Positions 8,558 through 22,924 of a stretch of 64,000 nt of DNA are shown in pieces. The position numbers were made by a program, and so were the translations under genes. The stretch's first letter is position 1. Each line of letters opens with the position of its first letter. Source of the DNA: Gallaecimonas kandeliae (GTDB lineage: Bacteria; Pseudomonadota; Gammaproteobacteria; Enterobacterales; Gallaecimonadaceae); assembly GCF_030450055.1 (NCBI RefSeq), contig NZ_CP118480.1, forward strand, positions 3,772,842 to 3,836,841, read 5' to 3'. The notes beneath the pieces are model-generated. The model worked only from the letters and a program-made list of their open reading frames with translations. It ran no database searches and was not told the origin of the DNA.

Positions 8558-9605
8558 GGCGTTGTTTCCCAAATCCGGTGAACCAATCCGCCTGACTGTG
8601 ATCCGATCCCCGACGTATCGATGGGGAACAGCAGATGGGTCAGGCTAAACGCACTATCACCAATTGGGCAGACTACAACCGCGCCTTGGTTAACCGAGGC
8701 TCATTAACCTTCTGGATGGATGAAGCGGCTACCCGCCATTGGCATTGCCAACAGCATCACGGCGGTCGGGGTCGTGGTTTCGAATACAGCGACACCGCCA
8801 TCGAGACAGCGCTGATGCTCAAGGGCCTGTTCGACCTGCCGCTGCGTGCCTTGGAAGGCTTTATCAACTCGCTATTCCAGTTGATGGAACTGCCGTTGAC
8901 CTCGCCCAGTTACAGCTGCATCAGCAAGCGCGCCAAGACGGTCAACATCCGCTACCGCCTGCCCAGCAAGGGCCCAGTTGCCCACCTGGTTATCGACGCC
9001 ACCGGGCTCAAGGTCTAAGGCGAAGGGGAGTGGAAGCAACGCAAGTACGGCAAGGAGAAGCGCCGTGTCTGGCGCAAGCTACACCTGGCCGTCGATGCGC
9101 AGACCCATGAGGCTATCGCCGCCGAAGTCAGCCTGGAAAACGTCGGTGATAGCGAGGTACTGCCCGGCCTGCTCAATCCTCTGCGCCGCCGTATCGACCA
9201 AGTCAGCGCCGACGGGGCTTACGACAGCAGAGCCTGCCACCGGCTACTGCAAAGAAAAGGCGCCAAAGCCAGCATCCCGCCTCGCAAGACAGCGGGGTAC
9301 TGGGAGCAAGGTCACCCAAGGAACGAGGCAGTGGCGGCGCTGAAAGCCGGGCAACTGGCCGAGTGGAAAAGGGAAAGCGGCTATCACCAACGCTCAAAAG
9401 CGGAAACGGCTATGTCGCGATACAAGCAGCTCATCAGCCCGAAGCTGAGTCTGCGCGACTACAACGGCCAAGTGGCAGAGGCTTTGGCTGGGGTGAAGGT
9501 GATGAACAAAATGCTGGGCCTCGGCATGCCTGTTCGCCAGGTCAGTTAAGGGCAGCAAGCCCTTTAGGAGCAGGCTTTCCAGGCTCTGATTTGATCAACA
9601 ACGCC
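8558..9605 (+). mobile_element. IS903-group (IS5 family) insertion sequence, copy 1
   Basis: A 1048-bp element. Its ends are imperfect 18-bp inverted repeats, GGCGTTGTTTCCCAAATC on the left and GGCGTTGTTGATCAAATC read inward from the right (15 of 18 match). It is flanked by the direct repeat TGGAACAAG (8549-8557 and 9606-9614), the 9-bp target duplication expected for the IS903 group. It inserted within acpH. Three differences from copy 2 were seen by eye, one of them a stop codon in the transposase. Confidence 0.92.
8635..9549 (+). pseudogene. IS903-like transposase, copy 1, with an internal stop
   Basis: Same reading frame as the intact transposase at 9934-10848, but codon 128 is TAA (9016-9018) where copy 2 has TAT for Tyr. 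The stop falls seven residues after the first catalytic Asp (IDATG), so the second Asp and the Glu are lost. The frame continues open to 9549. It also carries an S-to-R change near the second Asp (9231) and a silent change (9027). This copy could move only with transposase supplied by another copy. Confidence 0.9.
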
Positions 9606-9856
9606 TGGAACAAGGCTATGACCGGCTTTGGCAGCTCTTTGGCGAGCTCTACCCAGAGGTGTTGGCCGCCGCCAGGGAAAGGGCCCTGGGTGGGCTCGGC
9701 AGCACAACGAATGAACAAAATAGATAACTCCCTGTCTCTATACGCATAGCTTCACCCTAGTTCCCAATACCTAACAGGTGATTTTGTTTATGGACAAACT
9801 AAGAAAAGCCTTATTGATTGGCATGGCAATGCTCCTCACCTCGTGCAGCAGCAGTA

Positions 9857-10904
9857 GGCGTTGTTTCCCAAATCCGGTGAACCAATCCGCCTGACTGTGA
9901 TCCGATCCCCGACGTATCGATGGGGAACAGCAGATGGGTCAGGCTAAACGCACTATCACCAATTGGGCAGACTACAACCGCGCCTTGGTTAACCGAGGCT
10001 CATTAACCTTCTGGATGGATGAAGCGGCTACCCGCCATTGGCATTGCCAACAGCATCACGGCGGTCGGGGTCGTGGTTTCGAATACAGCGACACCGCCAT
10101 CGAGACAGCGCTGATGCTCAAGGGCCTGTTCGACCTGCCGCTGCGTGCCTTGGAAGGCTTTATCAACTCGCTATTCCAGTTGATGGAACTGCCGTTGACC
10201 TCGCCCAGTTACAGCTGCATCAGCAAGCGCGCCAAGACGGTCAACATCCGCTACCGCCTGCCCAGCAAGGGCCCAGTTGCCCACCTGGTTATCGACGCCA
10301 CCGGGCTCAAGGTCTATGGCGAAGGCGAGTGGAAGCAACGCAAGTACGGCAAGGAGAAGCGCCGTGTCTGGCGCAAGCTACACCTGGCCGTCGATGCGCA
10401 GACCCATGAGGCTATCGCCGCCGAAGTCAGCCTGGAAAACGTCGGTGATAGCGAGGTACTGCCCGGCCTGCTCAATCCTCTGCGCCGCCGTATCGACCAA
10501 GTCAGCGCCGACGGGGCTTACGACAGCAGCGCCTGCCACCGGCTACTGCAAAGAAAAGGCGCCAAAGCCAGCATCCCGCCTCGCAAGACAGCGGGGTACT
10601 GGGAGCAAGGTCACCCAAGGAACGAGGCAGTGGCGGCGCTGAAAGCCGGGCAACTGGCCGAGTGGAAAAGGGAAAGCGGCTATCACCAACGCTCAAAAGC
10701 GGAAACGGCTATGTCGCGATACAAGCAGCTCATCAGCCCGAAGCTGAGTCTGCGCGACTACAACGGCCAAGTGGCAGAGGCTTTGGCTGGGGTGAAGGTG
10801 ATGAACAAAATGCTGGGCCTCGGCATGCCTGTTCGCCAGGTCAGTTAAGGGCAGCAAGCCCTTTAGGAGCAGGCTTTCCAGGCTCTGATTTGATCAACAA
10901 CGCC
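9857..10904 (+). mobile_element. IS903-group (IS5 family) insertion sequence, copy 2
   Basis: A 1048-bp element with the same end repeats as copy 1. It is flanked by the perfect 9-bp duplication GCAGCAGTA (9848-9856 and 10905-10913). It lies in the same orientation as copy 1 and 251 bp from it. Each copy has its own target duplication, so the two came in by separate transposition events. Near identity between the copies indicates recent activity. Confidence 0.94.
9934..10848 (+). CDS. IS903-like (IS5 family) transposase, intact
   Basis: A 304-aa DDE transposase. Catalytic residues can be placed at Asp121 (VIDATGLKV), Asp193 (SADGAYD) and Glu257, the last within Y250-x2-R253-x3-E257-x6-K264, the Y(2)R(3)E(6)K signature of IS4/IS5-type enzymes. 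The start MGQAKRTITNWADYN and length match IS903 transposase. It sits 77 nt inside the left end of the element. No frameshift or stop is seen, so this copy is probably functional and could also mobilise copy 1. Confidence 0.94.
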   Translation: MGQAKRTITNWADYNRALVNRGSLTFWMDEAATRHWHCQQHHGGRGRGFEYSDTAIETALMLKGLFDLPLRALEGFINSLFQLMELPLTSPSYSCISKRAKTVNIRYRLPSKGPVAHLVIDATGLKVYGEGEWKQRKYGKEKRRVWRKLHLAVDAQTHEAIAAEVSLENVGDSEVLPGLLNPLRRRIDQVSADGAYDSSACHRLLQRKGAKASIPPRKTAGYWEQGHPRNEAVAALKAGQLAEWKRESGYHQRSKAETAMSRYKQLISPKLSLRDYNGQVAEALAGVKVMNKMLGLGMPVRQVS

Positions 10905-11486
10905 GCAGCAGTATGCCAATCAGCACCATGCTCATGATGGTAAGAACGAACCCGCTGGATATTGATCCGCAACAACTGGTTGTGGCGGTACGGGCACCCG
11001 ACGGGATAGATGTTCGGGGAGGCGATGTCGTCTTAGACTTCAATTTTATGACTGACGACCCAAAAGTCAGTTTCAAGCACCGCTTTTTCGTCAAAGTGAA
11101 TAAGAACTATGTTGTCCCGGAAGAGTTGAAAGAAGAGACTTCTGAACACCAACACCTCATCATCCTGCAGTTGTCCCCAGAGGATGCGTTGACCATGCAC
11201 AAGGCGCAGCAGGCCGTAAAAGATTATCGCCTTAACCACAAGGGTGGCGCCGGCAGCATGGACCTGGAAGTTATCTCTGCGTGTCGTGATAAAAATTTTT
11301 CTTGGAAAAATTCAACCCTTAACGTTTATGCGAAGCTAAAGAAAGGGGACGATTTCTCTCTCTTTTTTGAAAACTTGAACGTCACTGAATTAAATAGTGA
11401 TTTGCAAAGCAATATCGCAAGCATCCCCTATTGTGCTGAAGGGTGATTTAGACCTTGACCTCAATTTACGTTAATCCTTTAATACT

Positions 11487-11514
11487 AAAGAGCCCGCCAA
11501 ATGGCGGGCTCTTT
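11487..11514. terminator. Bidirectional terminator between the lipoprotein gene and glmS
   Basis: A 12-bp stem (AAAGAGCCCGCC and GGCGGGCTCTTT) with loop AAAT, lying between two convergent genes. It can stop transcription of the split lipoprotein gene from the left and glmS from the right. The U-tract is short on both sides. Confidence 0.8.
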
Positions 11515-11527
11515 CTGATCGGGTTTG

Positions 11528-13333
<1,806 letters not shown>

Positions 13334-13337
13334 GTCG

Positions 13338-14111
13338 TTACTCCTTGACGGTGGCGCAGAGCACTAAGACGCCCTGCGCTTCGATTTGTTGTTTGGCCGC
13401 CTGGTCCAGGCGGTCATCGGTAATGAGGGTGGAAACCGCCCCCCAGGGCAGCTCCAGGTTGGGGATCTTGCGGCCCAGCTTGTCCGCCTCGCCCACCACC
13501 ACCACTTCGCGGGCCACCTCGGCCATGACCCGGGACAGGCCCAGCAGCTCGTTGAAGGTGGTGGTGCCGCGGGCCGGATCGATGCCGTCGCAGCCGATGA
13601 AGAGTTGGTCGAAGTCGTAGGCCCGCAGCACCAGCTCGGCCACCTGGCCCTGGAAGGCTTCGGTGTGGGGGTCCCAGGTGCCACCGGTCATCAAAAGGGT
13701 GGGCTCGTTTTCCAGCTCGCGCAGGGCCTGTGCCATGTTGAGGCTGTTGGTCATCACCACCAGGCCGCGCCTGTCGTTCAGAAAGGGGATCATGGCCGCC
13801 GTGGTGGTGCCGAAATCCATGATGATGCGGTTATGGTCACGGATGCGCTCGGCGGCGAGCTGGGCTATGGCCTGCTTTCGTTTCGAAACTTCGGTGACGG
13901 CCTGCTGGGCCACCAGGTCCGAAGGCAAGGGCACGGCACCACCGTAGCGGCGCAGCAACAAGCCGTTCCTTTCCAGTTCCGCCAGGTCCTTGCGGATGGT
14001 GACTTCCGAGGTGGCGAAGTGGGTGGAAAGCTGATCGACCGAGACTTCCCCTTGCTGTTCAAGGAGATGCAGTATGGTGTGCCGGCGCTGCAGGGTGTTT
14101 CGCTTGGCCAT
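13338..14111 (-). CDS. DeoR/GlpR-family transcriptional regulator of glmS operon
   Basis: A 257-aa repressor-type protein. The N-terminal winged helix-turn-helix (about 1-60: [20 protein letters not shown], then [25 protein letters not shown]) is typical of DeoR. The C-terminal sugar-phosphate sensor domain includes [24 protein letters not shown] and FIGCDGID. Family members sense phosphosugars. Its tight coupling to glmS suggests it responds to amino-sugar status and controls itself and glmS. An imperfectly spaced inverted repeat GTTTC-N5-GAAAC lies 15 nt upstream of the start. The ligand is inferred from context. Confidence 0.87.
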   Translation of the reverse strand: MAKRNTLQRRHTILHLLEQQGEVSVDQLSTHFATSEVTIRKDLAELERNGLLLRRYGGAVPLPSDLVAQQAVTEVSKRKQAIAQLAAERIRDHNRIIMDFGTTTAAMIPFLNDRRGLVVMTNSLNMAQALRELENEPTLLMTGGTWDPHTEAFQGQVAELVLRAYDFDQLFIGCDGIDPARGTTTFNELLGLSRVMAEVAREVVVVGEADKLGRKIPNLELPWGAVSTLITDDRLDQAAKQQIEAQGVLVLCATVKE

Positions 14112-14125
14112 CTGAAAGCTATTAA

Positions 14126-14140
14126 GTTTCGAAGTGAAAC
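14126..14140. promoter_or_regulatory. Candidate operator of the DeoR-type regulator
   Basis: The inverted repeat GTTTC-GAAGT-GAAAC lies 15-29 nt before the regulator ATG. TTTCG-type half-sites are common for DeoR-family proteins, so autoregulation is plausible. There is only one copy and no footprint evidence. Confidence 0.35.
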
Positions 14141-14174
14141 GTATGCTAGCAAAACGCTACATAATGACCAATAA

Positions 14175-14198
14175 AAAAGCGGCTCAAAAGCCGCTTTT
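14175..14198 (-). terminator. Terminator of glmU
   Basis: Stem AAAAGCGGCT / AGCCGCTTTT with loop CAAA. On the minus strand it lies 3 nt after the glmU stop and ends in a T run. It separates glmU from the regulator-glmS operon. Confidence 0.85.
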
Positions 14199-14200
14199 CT

Positions 14201-15562
14201 TTATTTCTTCTTCACCGGCCGCTGCCAGCCTTCGATGTTGCGCTGCTTGCCCCTGGCCACGGCCAGCTCGGCCTCAGCCACGTCCTTGGCGATGGTGGAG
14301 CCGGCGCCGACGGTGGCGTTCCTGCCTATGGTGACGGGGGCCACCAGGGAGCTGTTGGAGCCGATGAAGGCGCCGTCCTCGATACGGGTCAGGAACTTGT
14401 TGGCGCCGTCATAGTTGCAGGTGATGGTGCCGGCGCCGATGTTGACGCCGGCGCCTATCTCGGCGTCGCCGAGGTAGCTGAGGTGGTTGGCCTTGGAGCC
14501 CTGGCCCAGCACCGCTTTTTTCATCTCCACGAAGTTGCCCACATGGCTGTCGTCCTTCATGACGGCGCCGGGGCGCAGCCTCGCGAAGGGGCCCAGGGTG
14601 CAGTTGGCGCCGACGCTGGCGCCGTCGATCAGGGTCTGGGCCTTGATATGGGTGCCGTCGCCGATGGCGCAGTCCTTGAGCGCACAGCCGGACTCGATGG
14701 TGACTTGGTTGCCGATGCTGACCTTGCCCTCGAAGATGACATTGACGTCCACCATGACGTCTTCCCCAACGCTGACCTCGCCGCGCACGTCGACCCGGGC
14801 AGGATCACGCAAGGTGGCGCCGGCCAGCATCAGTTGCTCGACCTGGCGCTGCTGGTAGGCCCGTTCCAGGGCGGCCAGCTGGACGCGGTTGTTGGCCCCT
14901 TCCACTTCCATGGCGTCAACCGGGTGGGCTGTGGCGATGGCTTTACCCTCACCATGGGCCATGGCGATGATGTCGGTCAGGTAGTACTCGCCCTGGGCGT
15001 TGTTGTTGGAGAGGCTACCCAGCCAGCGCTTGAGGTCGCTCGCTTCGGCGGCCAGTATGCCGGTGTTGACCTCGTTGACGGCCAGCTCTTCGGCATTGGC
15101 GTCCTTCTGCTCGCGGATGCCCACCACCAGGCCGCCCTCACGGAGGATGCGGCCATAACCGCAGGGGTCGGGCAGGGTCACGGTCAGTAAGCAGAGGCCG
15201 CCTTGCTCACGCTTGGCCAGCAGGGCCTTGAGGGTCTCGGCACGGATAAGGGGTACATCGCCGTAGAGCACCAGCACCAGGGCGTCGTTCGGCACCGATG
15301 GCATGGCCTGGGCCACGGCATGGCCTGTGCCCAGCTGCTCGGCCTGCAGGGCCCAGTCGACGGCTTCGCCGGCCAGGCGCTCGCGCATCAGCTCGCCGCC
15401 GTGGCCGTAGACCAGGTGGATGCCCTTGGCGCCCAGCTCATGGGCGCAATCGATGACGTGCTTGACCATGGGCTTGTGGGCCACGGGGTGCAGCACCTTG
15501 GGCAGGGCGGAGCGCATGCGGGTGCCTTTACCCGCGGCGAGGATGACGATGTGCAGATCCAT
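14201..15562 (-). CDS. glmU: Bifunctional UDP-GlcNAc pyrophosphorylase / glucosamine-1-phosphate acetyltransferase
   Basis: A 453-aa enzyme catalysing the last two steps to UDP-N-acetylglucosamine. The N-terminal uridylyltransferase domain opens with [20 protein letters not shown], the nucleotide-binding loop; the C-terminal half is a left-handed beta-helix of hexapeptide repeats ([44 protein letters not shown]). Length matches the usual 450-460. It lies between the atp operon terminator and its own terminator, as in many gammaproteobacteria. Cytoplasmic. Confidence 0.98.
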   Translation of the reverse strand: MDLHIVILAAGKGTRMRSALPKVLHPVAHKPMVKHVIDCAHELGAKGIHLVYGHGGELMRERLAGEAVDWALQAEQLGTGHAVAQAMPSVPNDALVLVLYGDVPLIRAETLKALLAKREQGGLCLLTVTLPDPCGYGRILREGGLVVGIREQKDANAEELAVNEVNTGILAAEASDLKRWLGSLSNNNAQGEYYLTDIIAMAHGEGKAIATAHPVDAMEVEGANNRVQLAALERAYQQRQVEQLMLAGATLRDPARVDVRGEVSVGEDVMVDVNVIFEGKVSIGNQVTIESGCALKDCAIGDGTHIKAQTLIDGASVGANCTLGPFARLRPGAVMKDDSHVGNFVEMKKAVLGQGSKANHLSYLGDAEIGAGVNIGAGTITCNYDGANKFLTRIEDGAFIGSNSSLVAPVTIGRNATVGAGSTIAKDVAEAELAVARGKQRNIEGWQRPVKKK

Positions 15563-15606
15563 GGAGCATGACCTCTCTTAAACAGGCGGGCAGCATAGCG
15601 AAAAAC

Positions 15607-15635
15607 AAAAAGGCGGCCAAGTTGGCCGCCTTTTT
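15607..15635 (-). terminator. Terminator of the atp operon
   Basis: A long stem built on GGCGGCCA / TGGCCGCC (15612-15619 and 15623-15630), flanked by AAAAA and TTTTT, 14 nt after the atpC stop. The symmetric A/T tracts would allow it to work in either direction. Confidence 0.88.
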
Positions 15636-15649
15636 CATTGGGGATGTGG

Positions 15650-16078
15650 TTATCGAACCACGTTCTTCTTCAAGAGTTCCAGCAGGCGCAGCTTGGCTGT
15701 CGCCTGGGCCAGCTCGGCCATGGCTTCGGCATAGTCGAAGTCATGGGTATGGGCAGTCAGCTGGGACAGGGCATGCTGACGGGCCTCTTCGGCCGCGTCG
15801 GCATCGATGTCCTTGCCGCGGAGCACTGTATCGGCCAGCACGGAAACGCCATTGGGTTGAACCTCAAGGACGCCGCCTGACAGATAGAGCAGCTCTTCAT
15901 CGCCAAACTGCTTGACCATACGCAGTACACCGGGCTTGAGGTGGGTCAGCAGCGGCGCGTGGCCGTACATGATCCCCAAATCGCCCCATTCGCCGGAGAC
16001 TTGGATACTCTCAACGAGGCCGGAGAAGATCTTCTTCTCGGCGCTCACCACATCCAGTTGTATCGTCATAGCTGCCAT
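15650..16078 (-). CDS. atpC: F1Fo ATP synthase epsilon subunit
   Basis: A 142-aa central-stalk subunit: an N-terminal beta-sandwich ([30 protein letters not shown] [14 protein letters not shown]) and a C-terminal helical hairpin ([32 protein letters not shown]). It rotates with gamma and can inhibit ATP hydrolysis. AGGAGGA precedes the ATG at 16078. Last gene of the operon. Confidence 0.97.
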   Translation of the reverse strand: MAAMTIQLDVVSAEKKIFSGLVESIQVSGEWGDLGIMYGHAPLLTHLKPGVLRMVKQFGDEELLYLSGGVLEVQPNGVSVLADTVLRGKDIDADAAEEARQHALSQLTAHTHDFDYAEAMAELAQATAKLRLLELLKKNVVR

Positions 16079-16090
16079 GAGCTCCTCCTA

Positions 16091-18378
<2,288 letters not shown>

Positions 18379-18430
18379 AATGCTTTACTCCGTTAGCTAA
18401 CGGGGGGCGGGCTTGCGCCCGCCCGGCGGA

Positions 18431-19972
18431 TTACCAGGTCTGGGTAGCCTTGAACTTGTCCAGGGCAGCCTTGAGGCCTGACTCGATCTCGTCGTTGTAA
18501 TCGCCTTTCACATTGATCTTGGCCAGCAGCTCGGCGTGCTCGCTACGCATGTAGGAGAGCAGGGCTTCTTCAAAGGCGACGACCTTCTTGACCTCGACGT
18601 CGTTCAGGTAACCCTTCTCGGCGGCGAACAGGGACACGCCCATTTCGGCGACGGACATGGGGGCGAACTGCTTCTGCTTGAGCAGCTCGGTTACCTTCTG
18701 GCCGTGGTCCAGCTGACGGCGGGTGGCGTCGTCCAGGTCAGAGGCGAACTGGGCGAAAGCCGCCAGTTCACGGTACTGAGCCAGGGCGGTACGGATGCCA
18801 CCGGACAGCTTCTTGATGATCTTGGTCTGAGCGGCACCACCCACGCGGGATACGGAGATACCCGGGTCAGCTGCCGGACGGATGCCGGAGTTGAAGAGGT
18901 TGGTGGTCAGGAAGATCTGGCCGTCGGTGATGGAGATCACGTTGGTCGGAACGAAGGCAGACACGTCGCCGGCCTGGGTTTCGATGATCGGCAGGGCGGT
19001 CAGAGAGCCGGTCTTACCTTTCACTTCGCCCTTGGTGAACTTCTCGACGTAGTCGGCGTTCACGCGGGAGGCACGCTCCAGCAGGCGGGAGTGCAGGTAG
19101 AAGACGTCACCCGGGTAGGCTTCGCGGCCCGGCGGGCGGCGCAGCAGCAGGGAGATCTGACGGTAGGCAACGGCCTGCTTGGACAGGTCGTCGTACACGA
19201 TCAGGGCGTCTTCACCGCGGTCACGGAAGTACTCACCCATGGCACAGCCGGAGTAGGGCGCCAGGTACTGCAGGGCAGCGGCTTCGGAAGCGGAGGCAAC
19301 CACGACGATGGTGTTGGCCAGGGCGCCGTGCTCTTCGAGCTTGCGCACCACGTTGGCGATGGTGGAGGCCTTCTGACCGATGGCGACGTAGACGCATTTC
19401 ACGCCAGAAGTTTTCTGGTTGATGATGGCGTCGATGGCCAGGGCGGTCTTACCGACCTGACGGTCACCGATGATCAGCTCACGCTGACCGCGGCCTACCG
19501 GTACCATGGCGTCGATGGCCTTGTAACCGGTCTGCAGGGGCTGGTCTACACCTTGACGGTCGATAACGCCGGGGGCGATGACTTCTACAGGAGAGAAGCC
19601 GTCGTGCTCCAACGGACCCTTGCCGTCGATGGGCTCACCCAGGGTGTTGACTACGCGGCCCAGCAGGCCACGGCCTACCGGTACCTGCAGGATGCGGCCG
19701 GTGGACTTGACCTTGGTGCCTTCGGCCAGATCGGCGTAGGGGCCCATGACCACGGCGCCCACGGAGTCACGCTCCAGGTTCAGGGCGATGGCGTAGCGGT
19801 TGCCAGGCAGTTCAATCATTTCGCCTTGCATGACGTCAGCGAGGCCGTGAATGCGGATGATACCGTCGGACACGGATACGATGGTGCCCTCGTCATGCGC
19901 TTCACTGACGACGTCGAACTGCTCAATACGGGATTTGATCAGCTCGGCGATTTCGGTGGAATTCAGTTGCAT
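18431..19972 (-). CDS. atpA: F1Fo ATP synthase alpha subunit
   Basis: A 513-aa non-catalytic nucleotide-binding subunit. It opens [19 protein letters not shown] and carries the P-loop GDRQVGKT at about residues 169-176, with the [20 protein letters not shown] region preserved. Length equals that of the Escherichia coli protein. Operon member between atpH and atpG. Confidence 0.99.
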   Translation of the reverse strand: MQLNSTEIAELIKSRIEQFDVVSEAHDEGTIVSVSDGIIRIHGLADVMQGEMIELPGNRYAIALNLERDSVGAVVMGPYADLAEGTKVKSTGRILQVPVGRGLLGRVVNTLGEPIDGKGPLEHDGFSPVEVIAPGVIDRQGVDQPLQTGYKAIDAMVPVGRGQRELIIGDRQVGKTALAIDAIINQKTSGVKCVYVAIGQKASTIANVVRKLEEHGALANTIVVVASASEAAALQYLAPYSGCAMGEYFRDRGEDALIVYDDLSKQAVAYRQISLLLRRPPGREAYPGDVFYLHSRLLERASRVNADYVEKFTKGEVKGKTGSLTALPIIETQAGDVSAFVPTNVISITDGQIFLTTNLFNSGIRPAADPGISVSRVGGAAQTKIIKKLSGGIRTALAQYRELAAFAQFASDLDDATRRQLDHGQKVTELLKQKQFAPMSVAEMGVSLFAAEKGYLNDVEVKKVVAFEEALLSYMRSEHAELLAKINVKGDYNDEIESGLKAALDKFKATQTW

Positions 19973-19986
19973 GCTCTATTCCCCAA

Positions 19987-20520
19987 TCAGGATTGCAGCC
20001 GGTGTGCCATACGTCCCAGCTTGCCTTTGACGGAGCTGTCGATCACCTGGTCACCCACTTGTACCAGGGTGCCGGAGATCAGGGACGGGTCGATGCTGCA
20101 ATTAAGCTTAACTTTGCGTGCGAGACGCTTCTCCAGCGCAGCACTCAGCTTGCTCTGCTCGTCAGCGCTCAGAGCCACGGCGGACTTGACGTCGGCCTGG
20201 ACTTCCTGGGCGTATTCATGACGCAGCTCGGCATAGAGCTCTGCGACTGCCGGCAGGGCCGACAGGCGTTCGTTTTCGGCCATCACCTTCACCAGGTTCT
20301 GGCCGTTTGCGTCCAGTTGCTCGCCGCAGATCTGGATCAGGGCATCGGCCTTGTGGCCGGTGCTCAGGTTGCTGGCGAACAGGGCCTGCAGCTTGTCGTG
20401 CTTGGCCACTTCGCCGGCAAAGTGCAGCATGGCTGCCCACTGATCGACGGCGGCCTTCTCGACCGCAAAATCAAAAGCCGCTTTGGCGTAGGGACGAGCA
20501 ACGGTAGTCAGCTCAGACAT
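19987..20520 (-). CDS. atpH: F1Fo ATP synthase delta subunit
   Basis: A 177-aa peripheral-stalk subunit linking F1 to the b subunits. The start MSELTTVARPYAKAAFDFAV matches the family, so ATG 20520 is preferred over an in-frame ATG five codons upstream. The C-terminus (LNCSIDPSLISGTLVQVGDQ then SVKGKLGRM) is typical. It begins 11 nt after atpF ends. Confidence 0.97.
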   Translation of the reverse strand: MSELTTVARPYAKAAFDFAVEKAAVDQWAAMLHFAGEVAKHDKLQALFASNLSTGHKADALIQICGEQLDANGQNLVKVMAENERLSALPAVAELYAELRHEYAQEVQADVKSAVALSADEQSKLSAALEKRLARKVKLNCSIDPSLISGTLVQVGDQVIDSSVKGKLGRMAHRLQS

Positions 20521-20531
20521 GGCTCCCCCTA

Positions 20532-21002
20532 TCACAGTTCGGCGACAATCTTGTCGAGAATGTCGCGGTGTGCAGCTTCGTCAATGGAACGCGCGAGGAT
20601 CTTCTCGGCGCCGGCAATAGCAAGAGCAGCAACTTGCTTGCGCAGGTCTTCTTTGGCCCGCACGCGCTCGGCTTCCACTTCGGCATGGCCGGCAGCGACA
20701 ATTTTCGCTTTCTCGGCCAGAGCCTCGGTTTGAGCCTCTTCGATGATCTGCGCCTTGCGCTTGTTAGCTTGATCAATAAGGGTACCGGCTTCGGTCTTGG
20801 CAGCCTTGATGGTGTCGGCAGCCTTGGCCTGGGCCAGTTCCAGATCTTTGGCAGCGCGGTCAGCGCTGGCCAGACCGTCAGCAATCTTCTTCTGACGATC
20901 TTCGATGGCTTTTATCAGCGGCGGCCAAACATACTTCATGCAGAACAGCACGAAGATGATGAAGGCAATCGCCTGGCCGATAAGGGTAGCGTTGATACTC
21001 AC
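20532..21002 (-). CDS. atpF: F1Fo ATP synthase b subunit
   Basis: A 156-aa peripheral stalk subunit. One N-terminal membrane helix ([20 protein letters not shown]) is followed by a long charged helix rich in Ala, Glu and Lys to the C-terminus ([20 protein letters not shown]). Length equals that of Escherichia coli AtpF. Confidence 0.98.
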   Translation of the reverse strand: MSINATLIGQAIAFIIFVLFCMKYVWPPLIKAIEDRQKKIADGLASADRAAKDLELAQAKAADTIKAAKTEAGTLIDQANKRKAQIIEEAQTEALAEKAKIVAAGHAEVEAERVRAKEDLRKQVAALAIAGAEKILARSIDEAAHRDILDKIVAEL

Positions 21003-21048
21003 AACGGGTCTCCTCTAAACCGGTTAATGGGAGGCGTTTCCGTTGATA

Positions 21049-21327
<279 letters not shown>

Positions 21328-21354
21328 TTAATGGTTAAAAACAAAACAGCGTTA

Positions 21355-22565
<1,211 letters not shown>

Positions 22566-22616
22566 TCACCCCGTGAAAACTGCCTTTTTGTCACGAGGGG
22601 CCAAAAAACTGGCGAA

Positions 22617-22644
22617 AGTATACCGTTTTGCAATCTGATTGCAA
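22617..22644 (-). promoter_or_regulatory. Promoter of the atp operon with overlapping perfect palindrome
   Basis: On the minus strand TTGCAA (22639-22644), a 16-nt spacer and TATACT (22617-22622) form a good sigma-70 promoter, about 50 nt before atpI. The perfect 17-bp inverted repeat TTGCAATCTGATTGCAA (22628-22644) covers the -35 box and upper spacer, where a repressor would block polymerase. The rest of the 22566-22840 gap shows no gene. Confidence 0.6.
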
Positions 22645-22841
22645 ATCGGGAACAGCCCCGGTGGCCCAGTTTAATGGGGCCTGACCATCAGGTTTTAACG
22701 TAGCTTAGGCCAGGCTAATACTGAGAATTCGCAGGAAAGTCCGTAAAATCGGTGAAAAGTGCAGCAGGCACCCAGGGGTGGGGGCTAAACCCTTCTGTTA
22801 AATTGATGTTGCTTTACTACAAAAGCCCCTGGAAACAAAAA

Positions 22842-22863
22842 AAAGCGCCGCTAATGGCGCTTT
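22842..22863 (-). terminator. Terminator of the mnmG-rsmG-parA-parB operon
   Basis: Stem AAAGCGCC / GGCGCTTT with a 6-nt loop, followed on the minus strand by a run of eight T. It lies about 60 nt after the parB stop and insulates the atp promoter from upstream reading. Confidence 0.88.
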
Positions 22864-22924
22864 AATTTGTTCTTTTACCCCTTAACGGCGAAATTCCGCC
22901 TCAAAGGGGCAATAGTGCAAAAAT

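Larger units (their letters stand above)
8053..9727 (+). pseudogene. acpH: acpH (ACP phosphodiesterase), split by an insertion sequence
   Basis: The 5' part (8053-8557) encodes MNFLAHLHIADHCDSSLLGN and onward, a clear match to AcpH, which removes phosphopantetheine from holo-acyl carrier protein. At 8558 an IS begins. The missing end resumes after the IS at 9606 in the same frame (LEQGYDRLWQLFGELYP, ending at the stop at 9725-9727). Removing the IS and one 9-bp repeat restores 205 codons, close to the family length. As it stands the protein ends in IS-encoded residues (RCFPNPVNQSA) and lacks about 38 C-terminal residues. AcpH is dispensable in Escherichia coli, so loss is plausible. The start at 8053 is preferred because family homology begins there. 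Confidence 0.88.
9790..11446 (+). pseudogene. Lipoprotein gene, split by an insertion sequence
   Basis: The 5' fragment (9790-9856) encodes MDKLRKALLIGMAMLLTSCS, a lipoprotein signal with lipobox LTSC. After the IS the frame resumes at 10914. Joining the parts and removing one 9-bp repeat gives 199 residues. The mature part has a beta-rich region (VVAVRAPDGIDVRGGDVVLDF), a middle stretch (EDALTMHKAQQAVKDYRLN) and the C-terminus IASIPYCAEG. I do not recognise the family. The fragment after the IS has an ATG at 10913 but no signal peptide, so no exported product is expected. Confidence 0.78.

Noticed and set aside
8558..10904. A composite transposon made of two IS copies around 251 bp
   Set aside because: Each IS has its own different 9-bp target duplication and the segment between is native sequence joining acpH and the lipoprotein gene, so these are two separate insertions.
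18536..20221. A plus-strand open frame of 561 codons across atpA
   Set aside because: Antisense to atpA; a codon-bias shadow with no recognisable domain.
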